This document shows positions 41,339 to 48,757 of a stretch of 64,000 nt of DNA, piece by piece. The DNA comes from Paenibacillus bouchesdurhonensis. Its GTDB lineage: Bacteria > Bacillota > Bacilli > Paenibacillales > Paenibacillaceae. The first letter of the stretch is position 1. Each line of letters begins with the position of its first letter. The position numbers were made by a program, and so were the translations under genes. The stretch lies in the NCBI RefSeq assembly GCF_900155685.1, contig NZ_LT732548.1:4197492-4261491 (forward strand). The letters run 5' to 3'. A model generated the notes under the pieces. That model saw nothing but the letters and a program-made list of their open reading frames with translations. It did no database searches and was not told the DNA's origin.

Positions 41339-43183
41339 CTATACTTGAATTCCTTTACTCGCTACTCCCTTTTTCCTAGTACCAACAACTCGTGAACTTG
41401 CATTAGGAATTACCCCAGTACAGAACGGTTGCATATTATCCAAATCAGGTTGAAGAATTTCAATTGCAGCGCGATTGTAAACAGCTAGGTCAAGCGGCTC
41501 ATTCCTGGCCCGCACTTTCACCCAAACTTGATATGGAACACCCATTTTTACGCGAGTATGAAGCGCCTCGGCCGTCAGACCCTCGAAGTACTGGCGCTCA
41601 TAGCCGCGGTTCCGCTCCGGTGTAGAGAGCGGGAAATGGCAGTAGCCCCGCATTCTATTCCCATCCTTATCTACCAACGGGGTTTTCAATGCACTCATGA
41701 CCTTCGACTTCCCTTCGTCTACGCCGAGTCTGACGACGGTAGCCTTATATCGGTTATTCGTGGATGTACCGATGATCAGAGGCAGCCGTGTCCCGTCGCC
41801 AGTGCCTTCCCCTTTGATAGCAAAAATCCTTCGAGCCGCCCGTTCCTTACAGAAACGGTACACTTCATTCGTAAAGTGACCGCCCGAGTCCATGCAAGTG
41901 AGAGCGATTGGGAATTTCCTGCCCTCAACATCTTCCCATGTACGTTTCAAATATTCGTCGAGATCCATCCAGACCTGCTGCTGTTTAAGGTCGCCGTAAA
42001 TAACGTGATATTGAATATGCCAATTTTCATGACCAGCTCCCCAACCTTGAATTTCAACCTCAAAGCGATCGTCCTGGGTATCAACGGCCGCAGTGAGCAC
42101 CTTTACGCCTTCCGGCACGTCAGCGTGGTACATTTCGCGGCGATTGTAAAGGATATCCTCGTCAAGTCGCTCGCCCTTTTCTTCCCATGGTTCGCCGAGC
42201 GAGGTATTAACCCAGGCTTTCAACGTTTCCGTACCGTTACGTCTCGCTTCCAGAAACTCTTCAATGATGGTTTCCCAGCGTTTCCACGGGCTTGCGAGCT
42301 CGTTCAGGTGGAAGCCCCTAACCTTTGAATTATCCTTCCTAGCGATCCACTTACCATGACCGTTCTTCCATTCAATTTCCGAATGGATGGCCCCGCAATA
42401 TTTGCAGGCCATGGACGCATCTTCGAAACGGATTTGAGCCCAAACAAGCGGCTGATGATCTCCGCAGCTCGGGCAAGGCAAGCTCCACTGCTCCATACTG
42501 CTGTCCTCGTAAGCTGATTCGATACGGCTTGCTCCCTTAGTTGTCGGCGTACTGACCAGCAGCCGCTTTCGGTTGTGAAAGGTTGTGGCCCGCTTGGAAA
42601 CAAGGGTCACCGGGTCGCCCTCAGTGCCTGCTGAAATCGGGTAGCGGTCGACCTCATCAAGAAGTACAATGCGGATCGGACGAGACGCCAAAGAAGCCGG
42701 CGAGTTGGCGCCAGCCATTGTGATGTGTCCGCCCGGGAATGTCTTGTGCAGCATCGTGTTCCCGCTATCCCGGCTTTTCGCCCCAGCCATCCTCTTTTTA
42801 AGCTCTGGGGTATCCCGCGCCATCGGAGAAAGGCGGTCCTTCGAGAAGGCTTGCGCCAGTTCAAGGGTCGGCTGCACCAGCATCATTGGTGACGGATCTT
42901 GATGCACATAATATCCGATTGCATTCAAAATGATTTCTGTCTTGCCCACCTGTGCCGATGACATGACGACAATTGTCTCGACCTCCTCATCATTGAGGGC
43001 ATCCATGATTTCCCGCTGATATGGAGCGCGATCTGTCCGCCATTGACCAGGTTCAGCAGAAGCTTCCGAAGAAAGCCGACGGAATTGATCGGCCCATTCG
43101 GAAACAGTTAGCTTTGGTGGCGGAGCAACGACCCGAGCGATCCTACGAAAGAGGGAGATGGTCTTTTGATCAGGTTTCGTCAT
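41339..43183 (-). CDS. Terminase large subunit, GpA family
   Basis: The 614-residue protein matches lambda GpA: KLTVSEWADQFRRLSSEASA, Walker A-like SSAQVGKTE, Walker B IVLLDEVDRYP, a CPSCGDHQPLVW zinc-like segment and the nuclease part with ALTCMDSGGH. It pumps DNA and cuts at cos. It overlaps the small subunit gene. Confidence 0.97.
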   Translation of the reverse strand: MTKPDQKTISLFRRIARVVAPPPKLTVSEWADQFRRLSSEASAEPGQWRTDRAPYQREIMDALNDEEVETIVVMSSAQVGKTEIILNAIGYYVHQDPSPMMLVQPTLELAQAFSKDRLSPMARDTPELKKRMAGAKSRDSGNTMLHKTFPGGHITMAGANSPASLASRPIRIVLLDEVDRYPISAGTEGDPVTLVSKRATTFHNRKRLLVSTPTTKGASRIESAYEDSSMEQWSLPCPSCGDHQPLVWAQIRFEDASMACKYCGAIHSEIEWKNGHGKWIARKDNSKVRGFHLNELASPWKRWETIIEEFLEARRNGTETLKAWVNTSLGEPWEEKGERLDEDILYNRREMYHADVPEGVKVLTAAVDTQDDRFEVEIQGWGAGHENWHIQYHVIYGDLKQQQVWMDLDEYLKRTWEDVEGRKFPIALTCMDSGGHFTNEVYRFCKERAARRIFAIKGEGTGDGTRLPLIIGTSTNNRYKATVVRLGVDEGKSKVMSALKTPLVDKDGNRMRGYCHFPLSTPERNRGYERQYFEGLTAEALHTRVKMGVPYQVWVKVRARNEPLDLAVYNRAAIEILQPDLDNMQPFCTGVIPNASSRVVGTRKKGVASKGIQV

Positions 43184-43703
43184 TCAAATCAGCCCTCACT
43201 CGCTCCTCCCGGAAAAGATCAGGATCGTAATCGGCGAGCTCCGCCAAAGCTTCGTCCAGCGCTGCAGATATCCTGCCTTTTATAACATTCAGCTGGTTTT
43301 GACCCATCAATTCCGGGGCCAGGCGCATCGGTATAGCTCTGATCCGCTGACGGAAAGCACCGAGCATGTCGTTCATAACCGCCTCGACATCCTGAGATCG
43401 ATGCAGTTCACCCTGCATTTCGGCGAGCTCAAGGGCCGCCTTTTCCTTTTTGATGCGTTCGTGCTCCGTCTTCTCATCAATATACCGAGGCTTTTTGTCA
43501 TCCTCTCTACCGCCAGAAACGTGCTCGATGTAATCCTGGACCGCTTCCCCCAGAATATATTTGCCACGATTGACCTGTTTGAGGACGCCTTCCCCGGTGA
43601 TCTGCCGGACCCAACGATCAGATTTTCCGATAATGGCCGCCAATTCACCGGTTCCGACGATCATCTCATGCATTTTTTCAGCTTCCGCTTTCTTTTTGGC
43701 CAT
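43170..43703 (-). CDS. Terminase small subunit, Nu1-like
   Basis: The 177-residue protein has an N-terminal winged helix-like domain (GTGELAAIIGKSDRWVRQIT) followed by ERIKKEKAALELAEMQGELH and a C-terminal helical part, the plan of Nu1-type small terminase subunits. It would bind the cos region, and the 320-base gene-free stretch upstream is the natural candidate. Confidence 0.88.
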   Translation of the reverse strand: MAKKKAEAEKMHEMIVGTGELAAIIGKSDRWVRQITGEGVLKQVNRGKYILGEAVQDYIEHVSGGREDDKKPRYIDEKTEHERIKKEKAALELAEMQGELHRSQDVEAVMNDMLGAFRQRIRAIPMRLAPELMGQNQLNVIKGRISAALDEALAELADYDPDLFREERVRADLNDET

Positions 43704-44023
43704 TATCCCACCTCAACTTCCGTTTTTTATCGTTTTTCACGCTTCGCTTCTTTAGTAGCTTAATTCGAAGGGAAAATTTAAAAGCCTCGAATCCTGACGA
43801 CCCGGAGCGGAAGCGGAACTAAAAATTTGATAATAAATCTAGCGGAAATTCGGGGTCACGCGCACCCGCACTCAGTCTCGACCTCTGAAAGTACCTTTTT
43901 TGAAAATTTTCACGTTTTTTTCATAATCACATCACGTCACAGGACGCCCGCACTTCCTTGCTACAGACGTTCTAATGCTTGTCAGTATGTTTGCGCTTGT
44001 TTGACATTAGAATGCACTATGCG
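43704..44023. other. Gene-free region upstream of terminase, candidate cos region
   Basis: About 320 bases without a credible gene. It contains GC-rich GGGGTCACGCGCACCCGC at about 43852-43869, repeated GCGGAA motifs to its left, and an inverted repeat TTCTAATG/CATTAGAA at 43970-43977 and 44005-44012. In lambda-type phages with Nu1/GpA the cos site lies directly upstream of the small-subunit gene, so packaging may start here. The exact cut site cannot be read from the sequence. Confidence 0.45.
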
Positions 44024-44269
44024 TCATTTCTGATCGTCTGGCGATGTGTCAATTGCCACCTTCCTATGTTGTGCCTTTAGATATATCTCAGGCATCGAAG
44101 CTACCAGTAATTCCTTCACTAGCGCCTCGTCAAATTCCTTGAGCAGGGCAGTGTATAGTTTTTTAGCTTGATAAGCTGCGGTTTGTTCGGTGTTGAGTAT
44201 TATTGGCTTTGGCAACGATCCTAGACGATTAACTATGCTGGGCTTATCATTGCTATTCGGTTGATTCAT
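44024..44269 (-). CDS. Hypothetical protein, 81 residues
   Basis: A short protein with an AAAGG ribosome site before its ATG. Residues 25 to 65 are helical (TEQTAAYQAKKLYTALLKEF). No family is recognised. It lies between the cos candidate region and a terminator that closes the upstream helix-turn-helix gene, so it is probably expressed on its own. Confidence 0.55.
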   Translation of the reverse strand: MNQPNSNDKPSIVNRLGSLPKPIILNTEQTAAYQAKKLYTALLKEFDEALVKELLVASMPEIYLKAQHRKVAIDTSPDDQK

Positions 44270-44303
44270 ACCTGATCTACCTTTCTATTTGGAATATAAA
44301 AAA

Positions 44304-44323
44304 GCCACCCATGAATGAGTGAC
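44304..44323 (-). terminator. Terminator after the helix-turn-helix gene
   Basis: CACTCAT and ATGGGTG, extended by flanking pairs, form a stem that is followed by six T on the minus strand. It closes the 44343 gene. Confidence 0.65.
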
Positions 44324-44342
44324 CTTGGATTTGCGTATTCGG

Positions 44343-45020
44343 TTAAAACTGATCATGCATCCCTATATCGAATCTTCTATGAGAAGCATACAGGAACGCT
44401 ATAATATTCCCGTTGTTCGTCTTAGGTAGATTCTCGAAGTGATCTCTCACCTGTTCTTCCCAATCAATTGCTGTCACCTCATATGATCTCAAATGCTCTA
44501 TCTGATTTATTATCCATTCTCTCTGCTCTGTTGTAACTCTCATATGCTGTTTGTTCTTCTTAAGAGAGAAGTATTTCAGATAGGTTTTTATATATGAATT
44601 ATCCTCATTCTCTAAAGTGAGGTATTTATTTAATCTTTTATCATTCGTTATTAATATATCATTCGTTATTAGCGTTGGATTTTCCACAACTGGAAAACCC
44701 GATTCTGGACGTAATGACGGGCTTTCGTAAATATCCAGCTCCCACGACATGATCTTGCCCCGCTCATTTTTAACCGGGTACCGATGTACATAGCCCAGCT
44801 GCTCCAGCTCCTTCATGCCGGCCCGGATAGAGTCCTTACCCTCGGTGGTGTGCTTGGTCAACTCGTCTATGTAGAATTTGAAAGTGTCCGGCTTGGACAG
44901 CATATAGGAGAGCAGGCCGCGAGCTTTAAAGGAGAGGCGTTCATCATGAAGTAATTCATTGATTATCCGGGTGAATGGTGGCGCTGCCTTGCCTACTTTG
45001 CTGACTCGATATGTTGCCAC
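44343..45020 (-). CDS. Helix-turn-helix replication-initiator-like phage protein
   Basis: The 225-residue protein starts with a winged helix (PFTRIINELLHDERLSFKAR, then LLSYMLSKPDTFKFYIDELT and DSIRAGMKELEQLGYVHRYP), the N-terminal domain seen in many phage and plasmid initiators. The C-terminal 80 residues are helical with ITNDKRLNKY-like repeats before them. The start is GTG behind GGAGGGGAG. A second initiator beside the early one is possible, but it may be a regulator. It has its own terminator. Confidence 0.7.
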   Translation of the reverse strand: MATYRVSKVGKAAPPFTRIINELLHDERLSFKARGLLSYMLSKPDTFKFYIDELTKHTTEGKDSIRAGMKELEQLGYVHRYPVKNERGKIMSWELDIYESPSLRPESGFPVVENPTLITNDILITNDKRLNKYLTLENEDNSYIKTYLKYFSLKKNKQHMRVTTEQREWIINQIEHLRSYEVTAIDWEEQVRDHFENLPKTNNGNIIAFLYASHRRFDIGMHDQF

Positions 45021-45052
45021 CTCACTCCCCTCCGGTTAATCAAACTGCAAAA

Positions 45053-45078
45053 GAAAAAGCCGCTCAAATAAGCGGCTT
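45053..45078 (-). terminator. Terminator
   Basis: AAGCCGCT pairs with AGCGGCTT around a six-base loop, with T residues after it on the minus strand. It closes the 45077-45328 gene. Confidence 0.75.
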
Positions 45079-45328
45079 AATTGCTAGACTTTCCTTCATG
45101 GTAATTCTTCAACATTGTAACACAATGAGTTATGCCATCATAAACGCCCTTTAAAAACAATCCTTTGTCGCGGTCAACCTCAATAGGATATTCCTCGCAG
45201 AGTTCTCTGTATCTCTTCTGCTCTCTTTCAATTTTCATGATCAGATCGCCTAAATGTTCTGACTTTTGGTCGTAAACTTCCTCGACCTTTTGAACGAATT
45301 GATCAAGATCAACACTTTTATGATCCAA
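45077..45328 (-). CDS. Hypothetical helical phage protein
   Basis: An acidic, largely helical protein of about 83 residues (DLDQFVQKVEEVYDQKSEHL). An ATG at 45343 lies on top of a GGGGGAGGTG ribosome site, so a TTG at 45328 is the more likely start. No family is seen. It stands alone between two terminated units at the right end of the prophage. Confidence 0.5.
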   Translation of the reverse strand: MDHKSVDLDQFVQKVEEVYDQKSEHLGDLIMKIEREQKRYRELCEEYPIEVDRDKGLFLKGVYDGITHCVTMLKNYHEGKSSN

Positions 45329-45361
45329 CCTCAACACCTCCCCCATCACATTTCGACACAA

Positions 45362-45785
45362 GGAGGCAATTTCCTGCTATTCCCAACAGACATAATAAAG
45401 AGCGGTAATTATACGGATGTGGGCAAGGATTTGCACCCTGCATATCATGTACACCTTGTTTATGCACCAATACACGACTACTCCGTCTGATGCTCGGGCC
45501 GAGTTTATTTAGCGTCTACCTATTCCGCCACCACACCTCGGTTATGATTGATCACGCTCCTCAGATGAGTTTGCCCACTACATCCGTGACATACATAATC
45601 AATCGTACTGGGAAAAGATCAGGAACTTTGCACCGAATCATTTTTAACCGTCCTCGCGGGTATTCGGAGCGTTTACGCCCCATCGGTGTCCTTTATTCGA
45701 TTCCCCATGATACAAGAATATCAGGTAAAAAACGTTGCAACACACAAATTCTTCTCATTTTTTTCTCTATTTTTTCTCTGAAAAT
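45362..45785. other. Gene-poor stretch with tRNA-like relic
   Basis: No convincing protein gene was found in this stretch of about 420 bases. It contains the degenerate tRNA-Leu-like sequence described separately and otherwise no recognised structure. A 26-codon minus-strand frame starting with ATG near 45644 has a GAGGACGG site, but its product resembles nothing known. Confidence 0.5.
45416..45537 (-). other. Degenerate tRNA-Leu-like sequence
   Basis: On the minus strand GGCGGAATAGGTAGACGC, the diagnostic D-arm of bacterial tRNA-Leu, follows GGTGTGG, and the end CCACATC pairs with it (7 pairs, one wobble). A T-arm with loop TGCAAAT and stem GCAGGG/CCTTGC is also present. The anticodon arm cannot be folded convincingly, and the total of 122 bases is about 36 too many. 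It is read as a decayed or interrupted phage tRNA. Confidence 0.4.
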
Positions 45786-45813
45786 AAAAAAAGCCCGAGA
45801 TTACCCCGGACAA
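45786..45813 (-). terminator. Terminator of the right-end gene pair
   Basis: GTCCGGG pairs with CTCGGGC around GTAAT, including wobble pairs, and seven T follow on the minus strand. It closes the 45827-46685 genes. Confidence 0.7.
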
Positions 45814-45826
45814 TTCTATACATGGC

Positions 45827-46477
45827 TCATTGCTCTGCTTTCCCTTCTTCCGTTAATCGCTCATCCGGAGGGTAAGAATATAACCCAGGCAATTCAGGCT
45901 GGCGCCCTTCTTTAATCGCCATGTACCGATTAACCCGACAGTCATTGAGAACATCATAATTGAATTTACCCTCACCAGTATCAAACCAGAACGTCCAGAG
46001 TGCGCCGCGCACCTTAACATCGATCACAATCGTTGGCGAGTCGACATCTTCGCATTCCTCGGGATCGTACCCAAAATCATCAGTGGAGATTATCACACGT
46101 TCCAGCTCGCGAAATTTAGTTATGTTTTCAATCTTGTCCATCACATAATGTGTGAACTCAGCATTAGTCAGATCACGTATTTTTCCGTATTCAACCCCAT
46201 CCTTGGACTCGAACACATCTTCAAACATGACGCTGTTAAATCCGTAATCTCCGAATCCCTCCAAGTACACATCGGTTGATGACTGGTAGATCGCAACGTG
46301 ATCTACAATATATTCAGCACCTATTTTTAACTTCTTCGCTGCAAGTTCTGCCTCTCCGTCCCAACCACCAAGGCCTGTAAAGCGGACTTTACTTCCCTTT
46401 TTGGCCTTAAATATGTCCATACTCAAGTTATTCAACTCCATTCTTGTATATTTACAATCAACTGAGAAACGGGCCAT
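45827..46477 (-). CDS. Hypothetical protein with KGxxVRF/FNSVMFE domain
   Basis: A protein of about 216 residues. From about residue 21 it shares the pattern KGSKVRF ... STDVYLEGFGDYGFNSVMFE with the protein at 12875-13339. The C-terminal 120 residues have beta strands with SPTIVIDVKVRGALWTFWFD and are unrelated to any family I recognise. ATG at 46477 has AGGTGA before it, within the end of the upstream gene; internal ATGs at 46442 and 46421 are alternatives. Confidence 0.55.
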   Translation of the reverse strand: MARFSVDCKYTRMELNNLSMDIFKAKKGSKVRFTGLGGWDGEAELAAKKLKIGAEYIVDHVAIYQSSTDVYLEGFGDYGFNSVMFEDVFESKDGVEYGKIRDLTNAEFTHYVMDKIENITKFRELERVIISTDDFGYDPEECEDVDSPTIVIDVKVRGALWTFWFDTGEGKFNYDVLNDCRVNRYMAIKEGRQPELPGLYSYPPDERLTEEGKAEQ

Positions 46478-46685
46478 AGTCACCTAGATAACGATAACCA
46501 ATACCTTTGTAATCCTTCGCTACAGTCGTTGTACCCCGAGAGACCATAATATTGTCGATCGATTTAGTTATGGCCATATTCAAAATCCGATCTTTACTTA
46601 GTCTGTACGGAGAGTTAATCGGCACTGTTATCCGCAATCCCTCTCTCTCCAAATCCAGCACACAGATATAGCTGTGAAGCTCCAC
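46458..46685 (-). CDS. Phage gene nearest the attachment site, unknown
   Basis: A 75-residue protein read from GTG behind AAAGGAG. It has an N-terminal strand (ICVLDLEREGLRITVP), a helical middle (KDRILNMAITKSID) and a C-terminal strand with Tyr and Gly. No family is recognised. Its place, about 75 bases from the phage-host junction, is that of small excision factors such as SprB of SPbeta, but nothing in the sequence proves this. A CATATACTT element before it looks somewhat like a mother-cell sigma -10. Confidence 0.5.
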   Translation of the reverse strand: MELHSYICVLDLEREGLRITVPINSPYRLSKDRILNMAITKSIDNIMVSRGTTTVAKDYKGIGYRYLGDYGPFLS

Positions 46686-46723
46686 GGAACCACTCCTTTC
46701 CCAATTGATTAAAGTATATGCTC

Positions 46724-46756
46724 GAAAAAAAGAAGCATCACTTTGTTGTGTGCTTC
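46724..46756 (-). terminator. Terminator at the prophage edge
   Basis: GAAGCA pairs with TGCTTC around a loop, followed by seven T on the minus strand, immediately after the stop of the broken gerE. It would stop gerE transcription from entering the prophage. Confidence 0.7.
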
Positions 46757-46759
46757 AAA

Positions 46760-46775
46760 TTATATTACATTAGAA
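46760..46775. other. Right attachment junction in gerE
   Basis: The GerE reading frame agrees with the family up to the codons for NHISNV and then reads ATA TAA instead of continuing with Met-Gln-Lys. The crossover core must lie at or just right of this point, in or near TCTAATGTAAT (minus strand). The other junction is outside the window, so the exact core cannot be fixed. Confidence 0.75.
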
Positions 46776-46915
46776 ATATGATTCCGTACGGTCTTCTCGC
46801 TGATGAATAGTTGCCCCGCAATGTCGCGCGTCGTTTTATCCTGCACGAGGAGTTCGAAAACTTCCCGCTCACGATGAGTCAACAGAAATTTGCTGTTACG
46901 ATCGCTGCTCTTCAA
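46760..46915 (-). pseudogene. gerE: gerE, 5' two thirds, interrupted by the prophage
   Basis: The frame starts with TTG, 9 bases after GGAGGGG, and gives 51 residues. Residues 10 to 50 read FLLTHREREVFELLVQDKTT, then FISEKTVRNHISNV, nearly identical to GerE, the LuxR-type late mother-cell regulator of spore-coat genes. GerE has about 74 residues; here the last 24, including the end of the recognition helix region and the C-terminal dimer helix, are missing and replaced by Ile and a stop. In the lysogen this cannot be a working regulator unless the prophage is excised. Confidence 0.92.
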
Positions 46916-46924
46916 AATGCGTCA

Positions 46925-47012
46925 CCCCTCCTTGCTCGGGTTTTGTGGTATAACAAGGTTAAGGGATACAGTCAACACATATTATGAAAAATAACGCATA
47001 AGGGTGCGGTAC
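46925..47012 (-). promoter_or_regulatory. gerE promoter region
   Basis: On the minus strand there is an AC-N17-CATAATATG arrangement similar to sigma-K promoters (AC, then CATANNNTA), and further on TTGACT-N17-TATACC, a good sigma-A-like pair. gerE of Bacillus subtilis is transcribed by sigma-K, so the first is the expected one. The second could allow expression outside sporulation or be fortuitous. Confidence 0.45.
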
Positions 47013-47014
47013 TA

Positions 47015-47043
47015 AGCAAAAATGGGCTGCATACGCAGCCCAT
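47015..47043 (-). terminator. Terminator of glpK
   Basis: ATGGGCTGC and GCAGCCCAT pair around a short loop, followed by T residues on the minus strand, just after the glpK stop. Confidence 0.85.
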
Positions 47044-47045
47044 TC

Positions 47046-48536
47046 CTATTTAAACGCCATTGCGGCTTGAACCGCCTTTTTCCACCCATTATATAGAGTT
47101 TCCCGCTCCAACTCTGACATCGCCGGTTCAAATCTGCGTTCCACGCTCCAAATACGGCGAATTTCATCAAGATCCCGCCAATATCCGACAGCAAGCCCTG
47201 CCAGATAGGCTGCGCCTAGCGCAGTCGTCTCGCGGACAGCCGGACGTTCTACCGGAACATCAAGGATATCGCTTTGAAAAGCCATTAGGAACGTATTCGA
47301 TACAGCTCCGCCGTCAACCCGCATCGTATTGACTTTATAGCCGCAATCCTTCTCCATCGCTATGAGAATATCCTTGGTCTGATACGCCAAAGATTCCAGC
47401 GTAGCCCTAATAAAGTGCTCCTTGCTCGTTCCCCTTGTCAGGCCAAAGACTGCGCCCCGAACCTCACTGTCCCAATAAGGACTCCCCAAACCGACAAAAG
47501 CGGGCACCACATAAACGCCTTCCGTAGATTTCACGCGTTCTGCATACTTCTCACTGTCTCTAGCTTCGCGGAACATCCTTAGACCATCTCTTAGCCATTG
47601 TATGGCTGAACCCGACACAAAGATACTCCCTTCAAGCGCATACTCAACCTTGCCACTGAGGCCCCAGGCAATCGATGTAATCAGTCCATGCTCCGACGAG
47701 ACTGGCTTCTCCCCCGTATTCATCAGCATGAAGCAGCCTGTGCCGTAGGTTGTTTTCACCATGCCCTGCTCAAAGCAATTTTGTCCAAAAAGTGCGGCCT
47801 GCTGGTCGCCCGCGGCTCCAGCAATCGGTACCTCACGGCCGAAGAAATGGTAGGACGCCGTATGTCCATAGACTTCGGAGGATGAGCGGACTTCCGGAAG
47901 CATAGCCTTAGGCACATCAAGCAGGTCAAGCAGCTCATCATCCCAGCATAGCTCGTGAATGTTAAACATCAGAGTGCGAGATGCGTTGGAATAATCCGTG
48001 ACATGCACCTTCCCGCCGGTCAGCTTCCAAATGAGCCACGAATCGATCGTGCCAAATAGCAACTCTCCCTTTTCCGCGCGTTCTCTGGCTCCCTCTACAT
48101 GATCCAAAATCCACTTTACTTTCGTGCCGGAAAAGTATGGATCGATCAACAGACCGGTTTTCCGTTGAAAAAGAGAATCATGACCCGCGGACTTCAGGTC
48201 GTCGCAGATGTCCGCCGTCTGGCGGGATTGCCATACGACGGCATTGTAAATATGATTTCCGCTTTCTTTCTCCCAAATCATCGTCGTTTCCCTCTGATTC
48301 GTAATACCGATCCCGGCTACCTGCCCGGGCTTCACTCCCGACTCCGACAAGCAGGTAGCGATCACCGCGAGGGTTGAGCCCCAAATCTCGTTAGGATTAT
48401 GCTCCACCCAGCCGGGCTTAGGAAAATACTGCGGAAATTCGCGCTGCGCCAAGTGTACGATCTCTCCCTGCTTATTAAAAAGAATCGCACGCGTGCTCGT
48501 AGTTCCCTGATCCAGCGCTAATATATATTGATTCAT
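47046..48536 (-). CDS. glpK: Glycerol kinase
   Basis: The 496-residue protein is a FGGY-type kinase: LALDQGTTSTRAI at the start, the VWQSRQTADICDDLKSAG region, FSGTKVKWILDHV, the EGSIFVSGSAIQWLRDGLRM block and the C-terminal MRVDGGAVSNTFLMAFQSDI. It converts glycerol to glycerol 3-phosphate. The His in SSEHGL lies where Firmicute GlpK is phosphorylated by the PTS, from memory. The ATG at 48536 has GGAGG before it. It stands alone, without glpF or glpD. Confidence 0.97.
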   Translation of the reverse strand: MNQYILALDQGTTSTRAILFNKQGEIVHLAQREFPQYFPKPGWVEHNPNEIWGSTLAVIATCLSESGVKPGQVAGIGITNQRETTMIWEKESGNHIYNAVVWQSRQTADICDDLKSAGHDSLFQRKTGLLIDPYFSGTKVKWILDHVEGARERAEKGELLFGTIDSWLIWKLTGGKVHVTDYSNASRTLMFNIHELCWDDELLDLLDVPKAMLPEVRSSSEVYGHTASYHFFGREVPIAGAAGDQQAALFGQNCFEQGMVKTTYGTGCFMLMNTGEKPVSSEHGLITSIAWGLSGKVEYALEGSIFVSGSAIQWLRDGLRMFREARDSEKYAERVKSTEGVYVVPAFVGLGSPYWDSEVRGAVFGLTRGTSKEHFIRATLESLAYQTKDILIAMEKDCGYKVNTMRVDGGAVSNTFLMAFQSDILDVPVERPAVRETTALGAAYLAGLAVGYWRDLDEIRRIWSVERRFEPAMSELERETLYNGWKKAVQAAMAFK

Positions 48537-48669
48537 AAACATCCTCCGCTCTTGGTTAACTCGACGCCTGCATATCTATGCTGAATGAATTGCAAATATC
48601 CAAAAAATACGTAGTCACAATTGTAATATTAACCTTATTCTACCCCGATGGGGAATGACGTGACAAATG

Positions 48670-48692
48670 AAAAAGAGCACCCCAAGGCGCCC
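48670..48692 (-). terminator. Terminator of the marR-like gene
   Basis: GGGCGCC and GGTGCTC pair (with wobble) around TTGG, followed by T residues on the minus strand. Confidence 0.6.
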
Positions 48693-48757
48693 TTCCTTAC
48701 ATCGAATGTTTCATGCTTGTCTCTTAAGCTATACAGCGTTGTTCCCGTGCCGGGCAG

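Larger units (their letters stand above)
1..46765. mobile_element. Prophage, left end outside window, right end inside gerE
   Basis: The stretch contains a full set of phage modules: replication, recombination, immunity, packaging, head, contractile tail, baseplate, fibre and lysis. Its right boundary is placed at about 46,765 because the minus-strand gerE reading frame to the right loses GerE similarity exactly there. The left boundary is not in the window. No integrase or resolvase gene is visible, so it presumably lies to the left. The phage would be a myovirus with a lambda-type head and packaging module and a P2-type tail. Nearly all genes are on the minus strand, and the immunity region sits between the early and late blocks. 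Confidence 0.95.

Noticed and set aside
41528..42328. Long plus-strand open frame of 266 codons opposite the large terminase gene
   Set aside because: It is the antisense shadow of a strongly conserved gene and shows no ribosome site or recognisable protein.
45490..45915. Plus-strand open frame of 141 codons at the right end of the prophage
   Set aside because: It crosses the tRNA-like relic and the terminator and overlaps a minus-strand gene end. Its product has no plausible motif.
1..46765. Integrase or large serine recombinase within the visible prophage
   Set aside because: No protein in the stretch shows the tyrosine-recombinase R-H-R-Y pattern or the serine-recombinase N-terminal domain, so it must lie left of the window.
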